From NCBI GenBank assembly GCA_012976225.1, contig JAAVVG010000002.1, forward strand, positions 1 to 64,000: DNA of 64,000 bases. Reading direction: 5' to 3'. The position numbers were made by a program, and so were the translations under genes. This stretch comes from Golubevia sp. BC0850. Its lineage: Eukaryota; Basidiomycota; Exobasidiomycetes; Golubeviales; Golubeviaceae. The notes beneath the pieces are model-generated. The model saw nothing but the letters and a program-made list of their open reading frames with translations. It made no database searches and was not told where the DNA came from. Of this stretch, positions 11,327 through 22,541 are shown piece by piece; the stretch's first letter is position 1, and each line of letters starts with the position of its first letter.

Positions 11327-13549
11327 ATGAAAGAGTACCTTGCTGTTCCGATACGGATAGCATCATCATCAAGACACGTTCAAGCTCTGAGACTAGCTTG
11401 GCTACTGGCTATTCTTTACGTCGAGGTGTGGAGTCTCACTTTAGCAGCCAGTCTAAGAAGTTGTGGGTGGAAAGATTCGGATTCAAACGAGGTGAGCACC
11501 AGCTGCAGTCTGAATTAAAAGGAAGTTAAGATCCTGCCTCAGTGCTAGGAAGAGAGAAAGAGAAGAAGAAGGCTCTCAAACGTTCTGTCTGACCTAGCTA
11601 TCTCCACTTTCACCTCGATTAGGAGTCTACTTCTTCCTTCAACCTACTGCTTCTCACGGATCCTCAGATAGCTGACGAAGCTACGAATCCTCATCTTCCT
11701 AGACTAGTATCTAGCTTTATCAACTGGTTCGCTGATCAGTACATCAGGAGAGCTTACAGAGCTTTGATTAGAGGGAGTGCTCCTTCGAATGGCAAGGATG
11801 GCTTGGACGCTGTCATTTGGATGGGAGATCTTACTGATGGTGGGAGGAGAGAACAGTTATTGCAAGATGAGTGAGTAGAGATCCAGCATCGATGAAGGCA
11901 CGGAAAGGAAGAAGCAGAGGAGGTCAACAGGAGATGATGGGAGAGAAGGTCGAAGAGATGCTGATCTGGAGGACCCGGGTACACGCTAGCTTTAAGGAAG
12001 TCATATAAAGCTTCAAGCTACCCAAAGATTGAAATTTGAAACGGAAGAGTAAGAAGGAATGAACTCTTATCCTATGTGTCCATCTCTCCCTCTCCTCATC
12101 TTTAGCTGGAAGTCACTCCACAACAGATTCGACTCTCTAATCAACAGACCACTTCCCTCAAGTTCTTCATCATCCCCACAAGTTCCCCCCTCATTCTTCC
12201 TCTCCGGAAATCACGACGTAGGTCTACCTCTAGCTCCAGGTCAAGCAGCCGGTCTCTATTCGAATCCTTTATCCTATCCTCTATTCCTTCAAAGATATGG
12301 AACCCCAATTCACGATTTTCCAGGGGTTCTGAAACTCTACGTTCCACCAAACACAGACTCTTCTGAAACCTTAGGTCCTTCAGAACATAAATCCTTCAAT
12401 GTTAGAATGCCGATTTTCGCAAACGGAAATCAGAAAGGACAACAACCTACACATGAAGTTATCTTAATAGATGGTCAAGAATTGGTTGGAATGCAAAGAA
12501 TCGGTGGGCCGTACAGATCTAAAGGAGATCATACTCCTGGAGAAATGAATGGGAAATTGAGAGAGAAAGCAAAAGATTGGCATAAGGAGACGTTTGAGTT
12601 TGTTGAAAGTCTGAAGAGTGAGAAAGGTGAGTTAGGTTTTATAGGTTATTGCTCATTCCTTCGAATTACTGTTTGATCATTATTAATCTAAATTGACGTC
12701 TATCACTTCTTCCTCCCAGGACCTCTACTCCCGAGAATCCTCATCAGTCACGTTCCACTCTATCGACCACCTCCAGTCACACCTCAGGATGATTTCTGTG
12801 ATGTTCCTTTCAAAACTGTAGCTCATGGAATCTTTAGAACACCTGGAAGTACACAAAAAGGTCTCCTTCAAGGAACAGATAAAGGATCAACTTTTCAAAA
12901 TCTCATCGGACCTGAAATTTCAGAATGGGTGTTAGAGACTATTCAACCCTCCCTGATATTCTCAGGAGACGATCACGATCATTGTGAAGTGCTTCATACT
13001 CTGCTCTATTCAACTCAATCTCGATTTGAAAAAGAAGGGAAACTAAGACCTAAGATCGAGATGGAAGGTTTTAGCGAAGATTTATTAAGGTATACGACTC
13101 CTGAATTGACTTTGAAAGCTTTTTCTGTTAGTAATCCAAGTAGACCGGGATTTGGGAGATTAAGTCTTTATTCAAGGAGCAGGGAAGGGGCAGTTGTAGG
13201 ACCGAAAATGTCTGGAATCTCTTATCGTCCTTGTCTGTTACCGGATCAACTTAAGCTCTCAGTCACTGTCTATCCAATTCTTGGTCTTCTGACCCTAGGA
13301 ATTCTAATTTGGAAGAGCGACATTAGGCGGTCGAATGGAGATTCTGATAGGAGAGGAGAATATGAAATGCTGGGTGGGACGGAAACTGAAAAGGAGGAAG
13401 AGAGGCGGAAGAGGTTAGAAGTCGGAGGCAGAGAACCAGCTTCAGTCTCCAAATTGAGTCTGTCTCAGAGGTCCGAGAATGTTTTTGTGGAATTCGTCTC
13501 TGTTGGTCTCGTTGCTTTCTCGATGTGGGTCTTCTTTCTCTGGGCTTGA
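11327..13549 (+). CDS. Cdc1/Ted1/PGAP5-like ER metallophosphoesterase
   Basis: Four exons (11327-11491, 11623-11870, 12106-12626, 12720-13549) join in frame for about 587 residues. In this family the enzyme removes ethanolamine phosphate from GPI-anchor mannose in the ER and Golgi. A membrane segment lies at about residues 20-40 (LRLAWLLAILYVEVWSLTLA). The calcineurin-like metal motifs follow in order: DPQIAD near 68-73, GDLTDGGR near 123-130, GNHDVG near 172-177, SHVPLYRPP, and FSGDDHDHCE. Two further hydrophobic segments are LSVTVYPILGLLTLGILIW and a C-terminal one ending at the stop. This is the expected architecture, with the catalytic domain in the lumen. All metal ligands appear intact. 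Cdc1, Ted1 and PGAP5 are hard to tell apart here; I favour Cdc1-like. Confidence 0.87.
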
Positions 13550-13921
13550 TTCCAAAGCTGTTTCTTCACCCTAGACTTTGTCAACTCTTGACTCCCCTCA
13601 CCGTCTCTTCTCTGTTTCTATTTCATGTATTTCTCTGCTCATCATACTCAATGTTCAACCCCAATTCAGAGGTTTCTACTTAATTTAGACTTGGGAGTGG
13701 CGAAACGTGACGATGTGGCGGATGTGCGACCTTCCGACGCGTCCTCGAGTTATTGTTGTTGGTCCAACTTTCTTTCCCTCCTTCCTCTTTCGGATTCCAA
13801 ACATTCCTCTTCTCACTTTCCATTTACATACACTCGAAGCTTGACAGCAAGAATCGCATCGCATCCGTTCATAGAAGGTGAAAAGGATAAGAAGATCAAT
13901 CAACCTTGAATCGAATTCAGT
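13550..13921. other. intergenic, promoter of the GBD/FH3 gene
   Basis: No gene is seen. Short frames lack domains. The segment contains a CT-rich patch and lies between two genes on the same strand. Confidence 0.5.
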
Positions 13922-16900
13922 ATGACGCAACCACATCAACAATACTCTTTCACCTCTCCATCTTTCTCTTCTTCCTCTTCTTCATCTTCTCATAGTTTCG
14001 TTCTTGCCTCAAATCCAGATTCTTTAAATTTCAACGATCAACCTCATAATTCATCATCATCTCCATCTCCATTGAAGCAAACACCTCAATCTAATTCCTC
14101 ATCCAATCCAAGTCTAACAAAGGAGAATTCACCCTTCCTCACATCTCCATCTTCTCCAACACCTCAATCACCATCCAAACCATCCGATACAGTCAAGGGG
14201 AACACTAGATCTTACAAGCAGATTATGAGACCCGTCTCTCCCTCCGATCCTCCTGCTGTTGCTGCTGCTGGCGGTGGACCGAGGAACAGAAGTAGAAGTA
14301 GGACTAGAGCTAGAAAAGCAAGTAGCGTGGTGATCGAAAGCAAGGAATGGGAGAAGATCTATCATCAACAATCTAATGAGGAGGTGGAAGAAGAGTTTGA
14401 GAAGATGTTGGTGAGTAGAGGAGAGAGAGAGAGTGGAGCGAAGCAGAGGGATGGCATGGAGAAGACCAGTGACAAGGGTAGTCCTGCAGATACCCAGTAG
14501 AAAGAAGTTTGAATCAATTCATTGCATCTGCATTTGAAAGAGGAACCAGGAAGTGCATCTATCCTTCGCAGTCCAATCCTAACTCTAACATCTCCCTCTT
14601 CCCCCCCCCCTCCACCTCTTCCAGACCGAAAGGGAGATCCCTCCAGCTCTGCGAGTCAAACTCACGTCTCTAGAATCCACCGTCAAATCGTCTATGCTTA
14701 GAGGTCAAGCAACTCTAAACCTCTCTTCTCTAGCCGACGTCTACGGAACGACTTCCAACAAACCTAGAACTAGAAGCCGTAGTCCCTCCAAATCCAACCA
14801 CAATCCGAATGGAAGAGGTGCAATTCCTTTCAAAGGAATCAGGAAAAGTAAGAGCAGCTCTAGTCTAGCTGCGGAAGCTGAGGATGAGAAACGAAGAATA
14901 GGGACCGGAACTCCCTCGATGGAGCAAGAAGACGAACAACTCTTCGTAGCTCCAAAAAGGAAGAGTTTGTTTGGTGGAAGTAATAGATCACGTTCTGGTG
15001 GGATCAATGGTTCTTCAAGTAGCTTTCATTTACCACCAAGTCCAGAGAAAGGAGGTGCCAACAAATCCACTACCTCAGTCAATATGATTCAACCTTCAAC
15101 TAATGGAAAGACTAGATCTAGGATTAGAACCACTAGTTTCGGTAAAGACGTTTTACAATCACCTTCTTCATTTAGAGAAACTCCTTCTACTTTTGCGGCT
15201 TTACTTCAAAATTCAAGTTCTATCAATCTATCTCTTCCATCTCTCAAAAGGATGAGAGTCCTACTTTCTACCGAATCTCCAATTTGGTTAGGAGAATTCA
15301 TATCTAATGGTGGTTATCAAGGGTTGATCTCTAGATTGAATGAGATCTTTGAAATGGAATGGAGAGATGATGTTAGAGATGATGGAATTTTACATGAACT
15401 GCTCAGAGGTTTGAATGCTTTGGCTGGAACTGAAAAGGGTAAGGTGGCTTTATCTAACGAGAACAACTTCCCTGCACCTTTTGATAGGATAGTTGATTTA
15501 CTATTTTCAGAGAAAAGGCCTGGAGATATTGGAACTAGGAAATTGATGGTTGAATTAATGATTTCAATGAACTCTTTACAAGCTGAACAAAGTTTAAGAA
15601 CTCAAGAACACGATTCTCCAAAACCAAAAATGGATGAAGCAGTTGCTTCTCAAGATGGTTATTCTAAAATCTTATCCTCCAGAGTTCCATCTTCTGCCTT
15701 CTCATTAGCTCGAGTTTCTTGCTCATCAATCAAGGACAACGCTTTTCTGATTCTATTTCTTTTACTTCATAATCCTAGAACTCCTTCACAAGAAAACTTG
15801 TTGGCCTTCGTCAAAGAAGCGCACGCTCAAAGGCCTTTCAAAACTTATTTGACCGAAGTAGCTGGAACCTGTAGAGATTACTTTTGGATCTTTTGTCATT
15901 CTCAAAATCGATTCTGGAGGTTGAACGATGTTGATGTTGGAGAGGTTGAAGGACCAAAAGTTCCAGGTGGTATGACTGGAGGAGTCGAGTTTGAGGCTAT
16001 GGGCTACTTGGTGAGTTGAGTCGAGACTTAGAATTGAATGTTCGAGACTGCGAAGGTCTAATATTTCCTTACTAATCACCTCTTTCTCTCTTCTTCCAAA
16101 CAGACTACTCATTTAAAGCTGATCAATACTGTCGCTTCTCACCTTCAAGATTCATGTCAAGGTAAAAAAGGAGCTGAATCGATGGCTGCTTATGAGTTTC
16201 ATCAAATGATGTTTGCTTCCGGCTGGGAGAGAATTTTAGCTGTGAGTTGAAAAGATAAAAGATTAGGTCTCGACTATCTTTGATCGCCGACCGATGCAGC
16301 GCCTCTTCTCTTCTTTCCTTCTTACAGACCATTCGTCGATCTTCTCAAGTCTATTACGCTCCGCTTCATCTAGAACTAGCACGTTACTTCCATCTAGCTT
16401 CTCTCTGCCGATTCCAGGTTCCAGCGAACCTTTCGGTCTGGCTAGCGACTCCAAAATCAAATAAAGGAGCAGCTCCAAGTCTTGCAGATCAAATGGCAGC
16501 TGCAAATCAAAGGAATGAGAGAGCCGGAATTCCAAAATCTACCTTTATCACCGCTCTTCCCAATCAAGAAACCTGTTCACCTCAGATCTCGAACTTACCG
16601 AAGATTGAATCTCTGAACTTAGGCCTGGAGAAAAAGGAGAAATCCAGTCCTTCTCCAAAGAAAGAAACCCCAGTCGGATCTCAATCTCCTGGAAAGGTTC
16701 GAAGGGAACTATCTAGCATTCCAACTTCTCAGCCATCTAGCTCTCAAGCTGTTTCGAACCCTTCTTCTCCAAGTAAGGTCGTCTCTCCAAGTTCGGATGC
16801 AGCTTCTGCTTTCGCTCCGACTTCCACAGGATTGGAACAACCTTTCGCTTCTGGTAGATGGATGGCAAACGAGAAAGGAATAGGACTTTCTTCTAGTCCT

Positions 16901-17482
16901 CCAAAGACTTCTTCGACTCCAAGATCTGAGTCGCCTACACGTCAAACCCTTGTCAAAACACCTCCGACGGAGAATTCGAAACCTCCCCTTCAAGATCAAA
17001 AAGTGTCTTCTTCCCCTTCCAAACCAAGTTCTCCAGTCTCCAAATCTTCTTCTTCCAAACGAGCGATTTCTCCAAAGCAGCAATCACGTCAACACTCTAC
17101 TTCCAATTTGGTAGATAAGGAGAATCCGTCTTCAATTTCATCTGCCTCTGCTTCTACTACTCCAAGTCTAGGATCTCCTCTACCAAATCCATTCGATCGT
17201 TTCTATCCAACTCAACCTCAAGCGGATTCTCCAATTCTCAATCAGAATCTTTCGAAAAACATAGATACTGAAATGGGTCCTGCTGCTCCAAAGAGAGGAG
17301 CTCAAGATTCCGTCGTTGGAACTGCTATCAAGAGATGGGAAATGAGAGCTCAGGATTCGTTGCCTAATGGCATCCCTAGTAAAGCTCGAGGAGGATCTTC
17401 AAGCAGTGCTGGTGTTAACGGAAATGGGAATAGACTACCTGCGGGAGCTGGCTTGGGAATTGGCTGGGCTGGTAATAGATGA
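13922..17482 (+). CDS. GBD/FH3 (formin N-terminal-like) domain protein without FH2
   Basis: Four exons (13922-14410, 14625-16010, 16104-16241, 16328-17482) each join in frame and encode about 1,055 residues. The N-terminal 150 residues are Ser/Pro-rich and disordered, then EWEKIYHQQ...EEFEKMLTEREIPPALR...SLESTVKSSML matches the start of a Rho-GTPase-binding (GBD) region. A helical FH3-like armadillo block spans exons 2 and 3 (for example WLGEFISNGGYQGLISRLNEI and ILHELLRGLNAL). The last exon is a long Ser/Pro/Lys-rich tail. No FH1 poly-proline tract or FH2 actin-nucleating domain is present, so it is unlikely to be a formin itself. A role as a Rho effector or polarity scaffold is inferred. 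Intron 1 ends in an unusual poly-C tract. Confidence 0.75.
14601..14610 (+). repeat. poly-C tract in intron 1 of the GBD/FH3 gene
   Basis: A run of about ten C residues forms part of the pyrimidine tract just before the CAG acceptor at 14624. Confidence 0.8.
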
Positions 17483-17498
17483 ACTTCCAGTATCAATT

Positions 17499-17560
17499 CG
17501 ATCGCCTCAAACTCTGCCTCAAGACTACCGATCGCCTCAAACTCTGCCTCAAGACTACAA
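17499..17560. repeat. 30-bp direct tandem duplication
   Basis: Two adjacent copies of a 30-bp unit (starting ATCGCCTCAAACTCTGCCTC at 17501 and again at 17531) lie just after the stop codon of the GBD/FH3 gene, in its 3' UTR. The copies are identical over at least 28 bases, so the duplication is recent. Confidence 0.9.
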
Positions 17561-18320
17561 CCATCACTCTACCATCTACTGCTTCAATCTCCTTAAATCT
17601 CGAATCAATTTCTCTTGTATGGGCTATGTCTTCCTACCAGCAAAGTACAATTCAATCTCGCATCTAGTAATCATCTCCAGTCTCATGTTCTAGTTTGTTC
17701 CTTCTCTCTCTCTGTTGAGGAGACCTAGTTCGTTTCCTTCTTTGTTTTGTGGTTTTTCGATTTTTGTTTGATTCTCTCTCTTCCGTCTTGAATTTCTAGA
17801 TGAAATCTCTCCTCATGTTCTGTAAATAAGCATCGACTTTCTGGTCTTTGGTATTTGCAATCAAGCAGAAACCTTCTTCCAGCTTCGTTTGAGTAACACC
17901 TGTGAGCTGAATAGTGATATTGATAAGGGGTCGCACATCTTCGCACATCTTCACTTCTCTCACTCACTCCTTCTCCTCCAACAACGAAGCCAGATTTGAA
18001 CAAAATCAGCATCAGAGTCAAACTGAATTGTCACGAACGAGATCAACAAGAAGGGGCTTTGATATCTGAGTGTGAAGAATCCGTCTCGAGAGTTGGAAAG
18101 AGAAACAGGAGTGGAGAACTCCTTTCTGAACACTTAGGGGTGGGACAGAACGACTTGATGCGAAATGAAGGCACGTATCGTCAAGACTGGAAGTAACTGG
18201 AAAGCAGTTCAAATAGAGGAAAGTTAGGGGTGACAGGGGCGTCAGTACGTACTTGTAAAACGATTGTCGATTCAACTTCTTCCTTCCCAAAAAAAAAACC
18301 CGACTCAACTCACTCTACCT
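17561..18320. other. intergenic region between convergent genes
   Basis: No gene is supported. Minus-strand frames at 17725-18021 and 18018-18308 overlap plus-strand frames and have no domain. The region probably holds the 3' UTRs of the converging GBD/FH3 and F-box genes. Confidence 0.4.
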
Positions 18321-19479
18321 CTAAACAAACACCTCTACAGAAAAGAACTCATCTTGATGATCGTCGAAATCAATCTTTTCTTCCGCAACTTGCTGCTTTA
18401 CAAAATCAAGTTCCCTAACAAACATGGACAATCTATATATCAGTCTCTTCAGTGGCTGCATTCTGACGCCATCCACTTCCAGCTTCTTATCTACGTTTTG
18501 TTTCCTCATACTTAGTAAAGGAGAGAGCCACTTCATCTCAATTTGTTCTGGGCCAGGATCGACGAGTCTTAATTCTTCTAACAAAGGACATCTGTTTGTT
18601 AAATTATTGCAGCCTTTGAAGGTCTCGCACCATAGTCTCGATACGGATGGAAGACCGGAGAGAAGAATAGAACGTCTTGTTAGAATCAGCATTGAGGTTG
18701 GTGGAATTGTGATCCAGGAGGGGAAGCTGGTTGAGGAGTGGCAGTCCATTTCAAGTACCTTTAAGTGAGGGAAGTTGATGATCTGCACATGTGTTCTTTT
18801 TCCACTACTAGAAATGTTGAGATACAAATGCTTTAAGGTTTGAGAGGGTAGTTGCAACATCTTGTTCCATTCGGAGTCTGAAAATGCTTCCTTGACAGCG
18901 AGAGACGTAAGATTGTCCAGGCGCCTTGGACTGACTTCCAGAACAAACTTTAAATCGCCGATCTAAAGAATGACTAAATCATCGGTTGAATTACTACATC
19001 TTACACTTTTCTCTCTCGACTAATTTACGAAGGTGAACTGCTGGGTAGAATACAAAGCTTCTTCTGCAGTAGATTCTGCACTCGATTAAATTGGGTAGCT
19101 GACTTGCAAGTTGACTGAAACGAAGGCTGCGTATTATCTCATCTTCATGAACTACTAGAACCAGAATCTTCAAAGTATCTTTCGACTTCAATAACGTTTC
19201 AATAACCCTTGGAACTTGAGGATCTCACATTCCTATTATGATTTCCCTCATAGTACTATGGCTCTTCTCGTCAAACAGATTCAAAGCATTGATTTTATGG
19301 TAGCTGAGCACGTTAGGCTCAGAGGGCCAACGCAATGGTGGTACGAGACTTCTCCAAAGACTTTCGTTCTCCTCTGGGATCTGAAACCAATCCTGGCAGA
19401 CTTCTCTAACTAGTGATGCTTCAACTGAAGTCAGATACTTGAAGATACCGAGTCTGATGTCCGAAGGAATGTTCTCCAT
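18321..19479 (-). pseudogene. F-box/LRR-like gene, probably disrupted
   Basis: Starting at 19479 on the minus strand, residues 1-45 form an F-box (MENIPSDIRLGIFKYLTSVEASLVREVCQDW, split here only for reference), the Skp1-binding adaptor of SCF ubiquitin ligases. Leucine-rich segments follow (LKILVLVVHEDE, LPNLIECRIY, LKHLYLNI, CPLLEELRLVDPG) and would bind substrate. The frame is interrupted by TGA at about 19225, after which the same frame continues with clear LRR-like sequence (DPQVPRVIETLLKSKDTLKI). An intron near 19000-18965 (GTAAGA...TTTAG) does not restore frame to the last block (18961-18321). One stop and one frame problem suggest a decayed gene. A sequencing error or unusual splicing remains possible. 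Confidence 0.6.
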
Positions 19480-19840
19480 GAAAGCAGAGCTCTTAGAGGC
19501 AGTGTCTTTTACTTGTAGTGAAGTAAGTTCAGCTGGAAGAGAAAGGAGAGAGAGGAACCAGTATTCAGAGAAAGGAGTTTAACGCTTGCTTCCGCTGCCT
19601 TGGAAGATCCATTTGCGACTTACAAGATTCTAGGAAAGCCTTTCAAGAGAACCTTAAAAGAACCTTAAACTTGCAGATGTTTGGGTCGAGAGCAACCCTC
19701 GAACACGCGCTGCTCTCCAAGAACCAACTTCTCGACCCGAAACCCATCTCCAGATTTTAATATTTTCCTATCCTGCAATCCATTCATTCAAGTCTATCCA
19801 TCAACTATTCAAAAGCAATTCATTCTGCTTGAATCCTTTC
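19480..19840. promoter_or_regulatory. divergent promoter of the F-box locus and CK2 beta
   Basis: About 360 bases separate two outward-facing start codons. An imperfect direct duplication of AGAACCTTAAA lies near 19646-19670. No gene is present. Confidence 0.4.
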
Positions 19841-21951
19841 ATGTCAACGTCAAGAAGTAGAGCGGCAGCTGCTGCTACAGAAGCCAGAGAAGGTGATCTG
19901 TTCGAAGGAGTTCCAGGAGGTCAAGATCCAGAAGTAGATGGAGAGGAAGAAGAGGAAGAGGAGGAGGAAGATGAATCGAATCAACCAGGTCCATCTATCA
20001 CCATGCAGGATGGAACGGGAGCTGCGGATGGAGAGACAGAGCAAGTAGTGAACCCTCAGGAAGAGGACATGTACGGTGAGTTCTCTTTCTTTCAGCGCCT
20101 CCGCTGCTTTTCGGAGATTGATATTGAACGATATCGAGTTTAAATAGTCAAGATGAAGGCGGGATTGGATGAGTGTGGATCTCGTAGCATCGAGACCAGC
20201 ATTCGAGGAGAGGGAAGAAAGAGGGAGTTGGAGAGGGAACTCAACCGAATGGTATCATCTTCTGCTGCTGATTAGCTGCTCTACGTTGAATATTATTCAA
20301 ACATTTATTCATTTAGAAAATCCTGCTGGCCGAAGGACATATGGTGTGAAGAGAGAAGATAGGAAGTAGATCTATTTGGATCTCACCACGAGCAAGAAGA
20401 ATGCGACCCTTTCCAGGGATCGTATTCTTTAAGCAGATGCCAATCATTATTTTATAGATTGGATGTCAAACTCTCAATCATCGCAGCAATGCACGAGTTG
20501 AAGTCATTAGCTTGACCTCTCTACTCTCCCTTCATCAAATTCTAATCTTTCTCCCTCTCTATGCCTTCTCTTCCTGCAGATTCAGACTCTCCTTCAGACA
20601 CAGGAACAGACTCTTTGACATGGATCACTTGGTTCTGCTCTTTGCCAGGCCATGAATACTTTGCCGAAGTGACGGAAGATTTTATCGAAGACGATTTCAA
20701 CTTGACGGGGTTAAACGCTTTGGTTCCTTTCTACAAGGAAGCTTTGGAGATGGTTCTGGATGTGGAACCTCAAGAAGATAGTCTCAAGATTCCAGATGTT
20801 TCTATTGTTGAGAGTAGTGCGGAATTGCTTTATGGGTTGATTCATCAGAGATATATCTTGACCAGGCAAGGTTTGGCTCAGATGGTGAGTCTAGATAAAC
20901 GTGGGGAGTAGAGAGAAAGGTACTCCTTAGAATGATCGATATAGTCCTACTGTCAAAAGACGAGCATATCGGTACGCCGTTGCTGAAGAAGGATCCTTGA
21001 TGCTTCCTCGAACGGAAGGGAAACGAAGAACTTTCTTTTCGAAGCAAGCGGTGTTTCCTAAGGCTCGTCTCCTCTCACTAATTAATGAAGAAACATTTTC
21101 TCAATTGCTATTGGTCTACAGGTCGAGAAGTACGAGGCAGGTCATTTCGGATACTGTCCTCGAGTGTTCTGTCATTCTCATCCGGTTTTACCTTGTGGAA
21201 GGAGCGATCTTCCCGGTCTCGACACGGTCAAGGTGAGTACAGTCTTTCTATAAAAAAATAAACGAAAGAAATCTTACTCAGAACCAACAGAATCTGAACT
21301 CACGCATACATTCGACTTGCTCCCACTCTCTTCCTCGCTTCTCTCTTTTCCGATGATCTCATCCTCGATCAGCTGTTCTGCCCAAATTGCATCGATAACT
21401 ACGCTCCTCCTAGCTCGCGATTCCATGGTGTAGATGGTGAGTTCTCTTTGACAGGACCCCATCAAGCGAAGCCAAAAAGTTTCATCCATCTCACCTTTGT
21501 TTGAAACATCAATTCATTTTTTCCTCTCACAGGTGCTTTCTTCGGAACGACATTCCCTCATCTTCTATTCCAGTGCTACAGAGATCTTGCCCCTTCACCC
21601 ATCGCAGCTCCAGGTTCTTACAGCTCTTCGATCAATCTACGACCTTCCTCTTCAAATCAACAAAATGGTATCGAACTTCCCAACAATCAAGCTGCACCTC
21701 CAATTCCAGCGCCGACTATGAGAGCCGATCAATTAGGATTGAAACCTTCCCAAGCAAGGTTGTATGTTCCTCGGATCTATGGTTTTAGAGTTTCGGAACA
21801 AGCAAAGAGTGGTCCAAGAATGAGGTGGATGAGAATGAGACCTGAGAATTTTGAGGAGTTGGAAAGTGGGGCTCCACCTGGAAGTTTGGCTAAGCCGGAA
21901 GCTGATGATGGAAAAGAAATTAAACAGGAAGAAGATGTGGGTCCGCTTTAG
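19841..21951 (+). CDS. casein kinase II regulatory (beta) subunit
   Basis: Five exons (19841-20075, 20580-20884, 21122-21232, 21373-21436, 21533-21951) join in frame for about 377 residues. CK2 beta dimerises and holds the two catalytic alpha subunits of this pleiotropic Ser/Thr kinase. The conserved core starts at TWITWFCSLPGHEYFAEV (about residue 88) and continues through DDFNLTGLNALVPFYKEAL and LLYGLIHQRYILTRQGL. The structural zinc site is CPRVFC near FGYCP and CPNCI, both pairs intact, followed by LYVPRIYGFRV near the end. The protein is longer than the usual 215-280 residues. It has an extra acidic N-terminus with nine consecutive Glu, an Asn/Pro/Gln-rich insert after FGTTFPHLLF, and an acidic tail. 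Intron 1 is unusually long (504 bases). I use the ATG at 19841; the frame upstream lacks one. Confidence 0.93.
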
Positions 21952-22541
21952 AAGGGTTTCGTTAAGTTCTCTACTGTCCCTATCTCTCCCCCTCTGTCTA
22001 GTACAACACCTCCAAAAATACCATCCTGTTTCAGGTTCTCCGAAAATCCAGGCACAGAAAAGGGACCGAGTTGGGTTTCGACAGCCTCTCATTATTACTG
22101 CGACTCGTCAACCTGATTTCTCATTCTAACGATTTAGGCTTCCCTTTGCATCCTCCAACCTTTTCTTTTCCTGTATCTTCTACGCCTGGCTTTCCGTCCT
22201 TTATCTTTCTGTTCTCTTCTCCTCTCTTGTTACGTCTTTTTTTTGGCTCTCTGAACTCATGTTTCACATTCCACACTCGAAATTCGATTTAGACCAACTG
22301 ACAGACCAACACGAAAGTGTGGATTCAGACATGAAGTTGGGCTCACACATCTTTTCAGATCAAAGGGCAAACGAATAGATGTGGTCTCATTCTCAAAAAT
22401 TGAAAGCGACGGTATGAATTATACAAGCTTTGGAAAAATTGATCGTTCTTTCAATCCTACCTCTTCACCTCCTCTTTCCCTCCTTCTCCTTGTTTTTCTT
22501 TATTTTCTGCTCTCCATTTCCCATCCTTCTCCCTTCTCTAC
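21952..22541. other. intergenic region between convergent genes
   Basis: The sequence is strongly CT-rich on the plus strand with no domain-bearing frame. It holds the 3' ends of CK2 beta and of the minus-strand Ser-rich gene. Confidence 0.5.
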
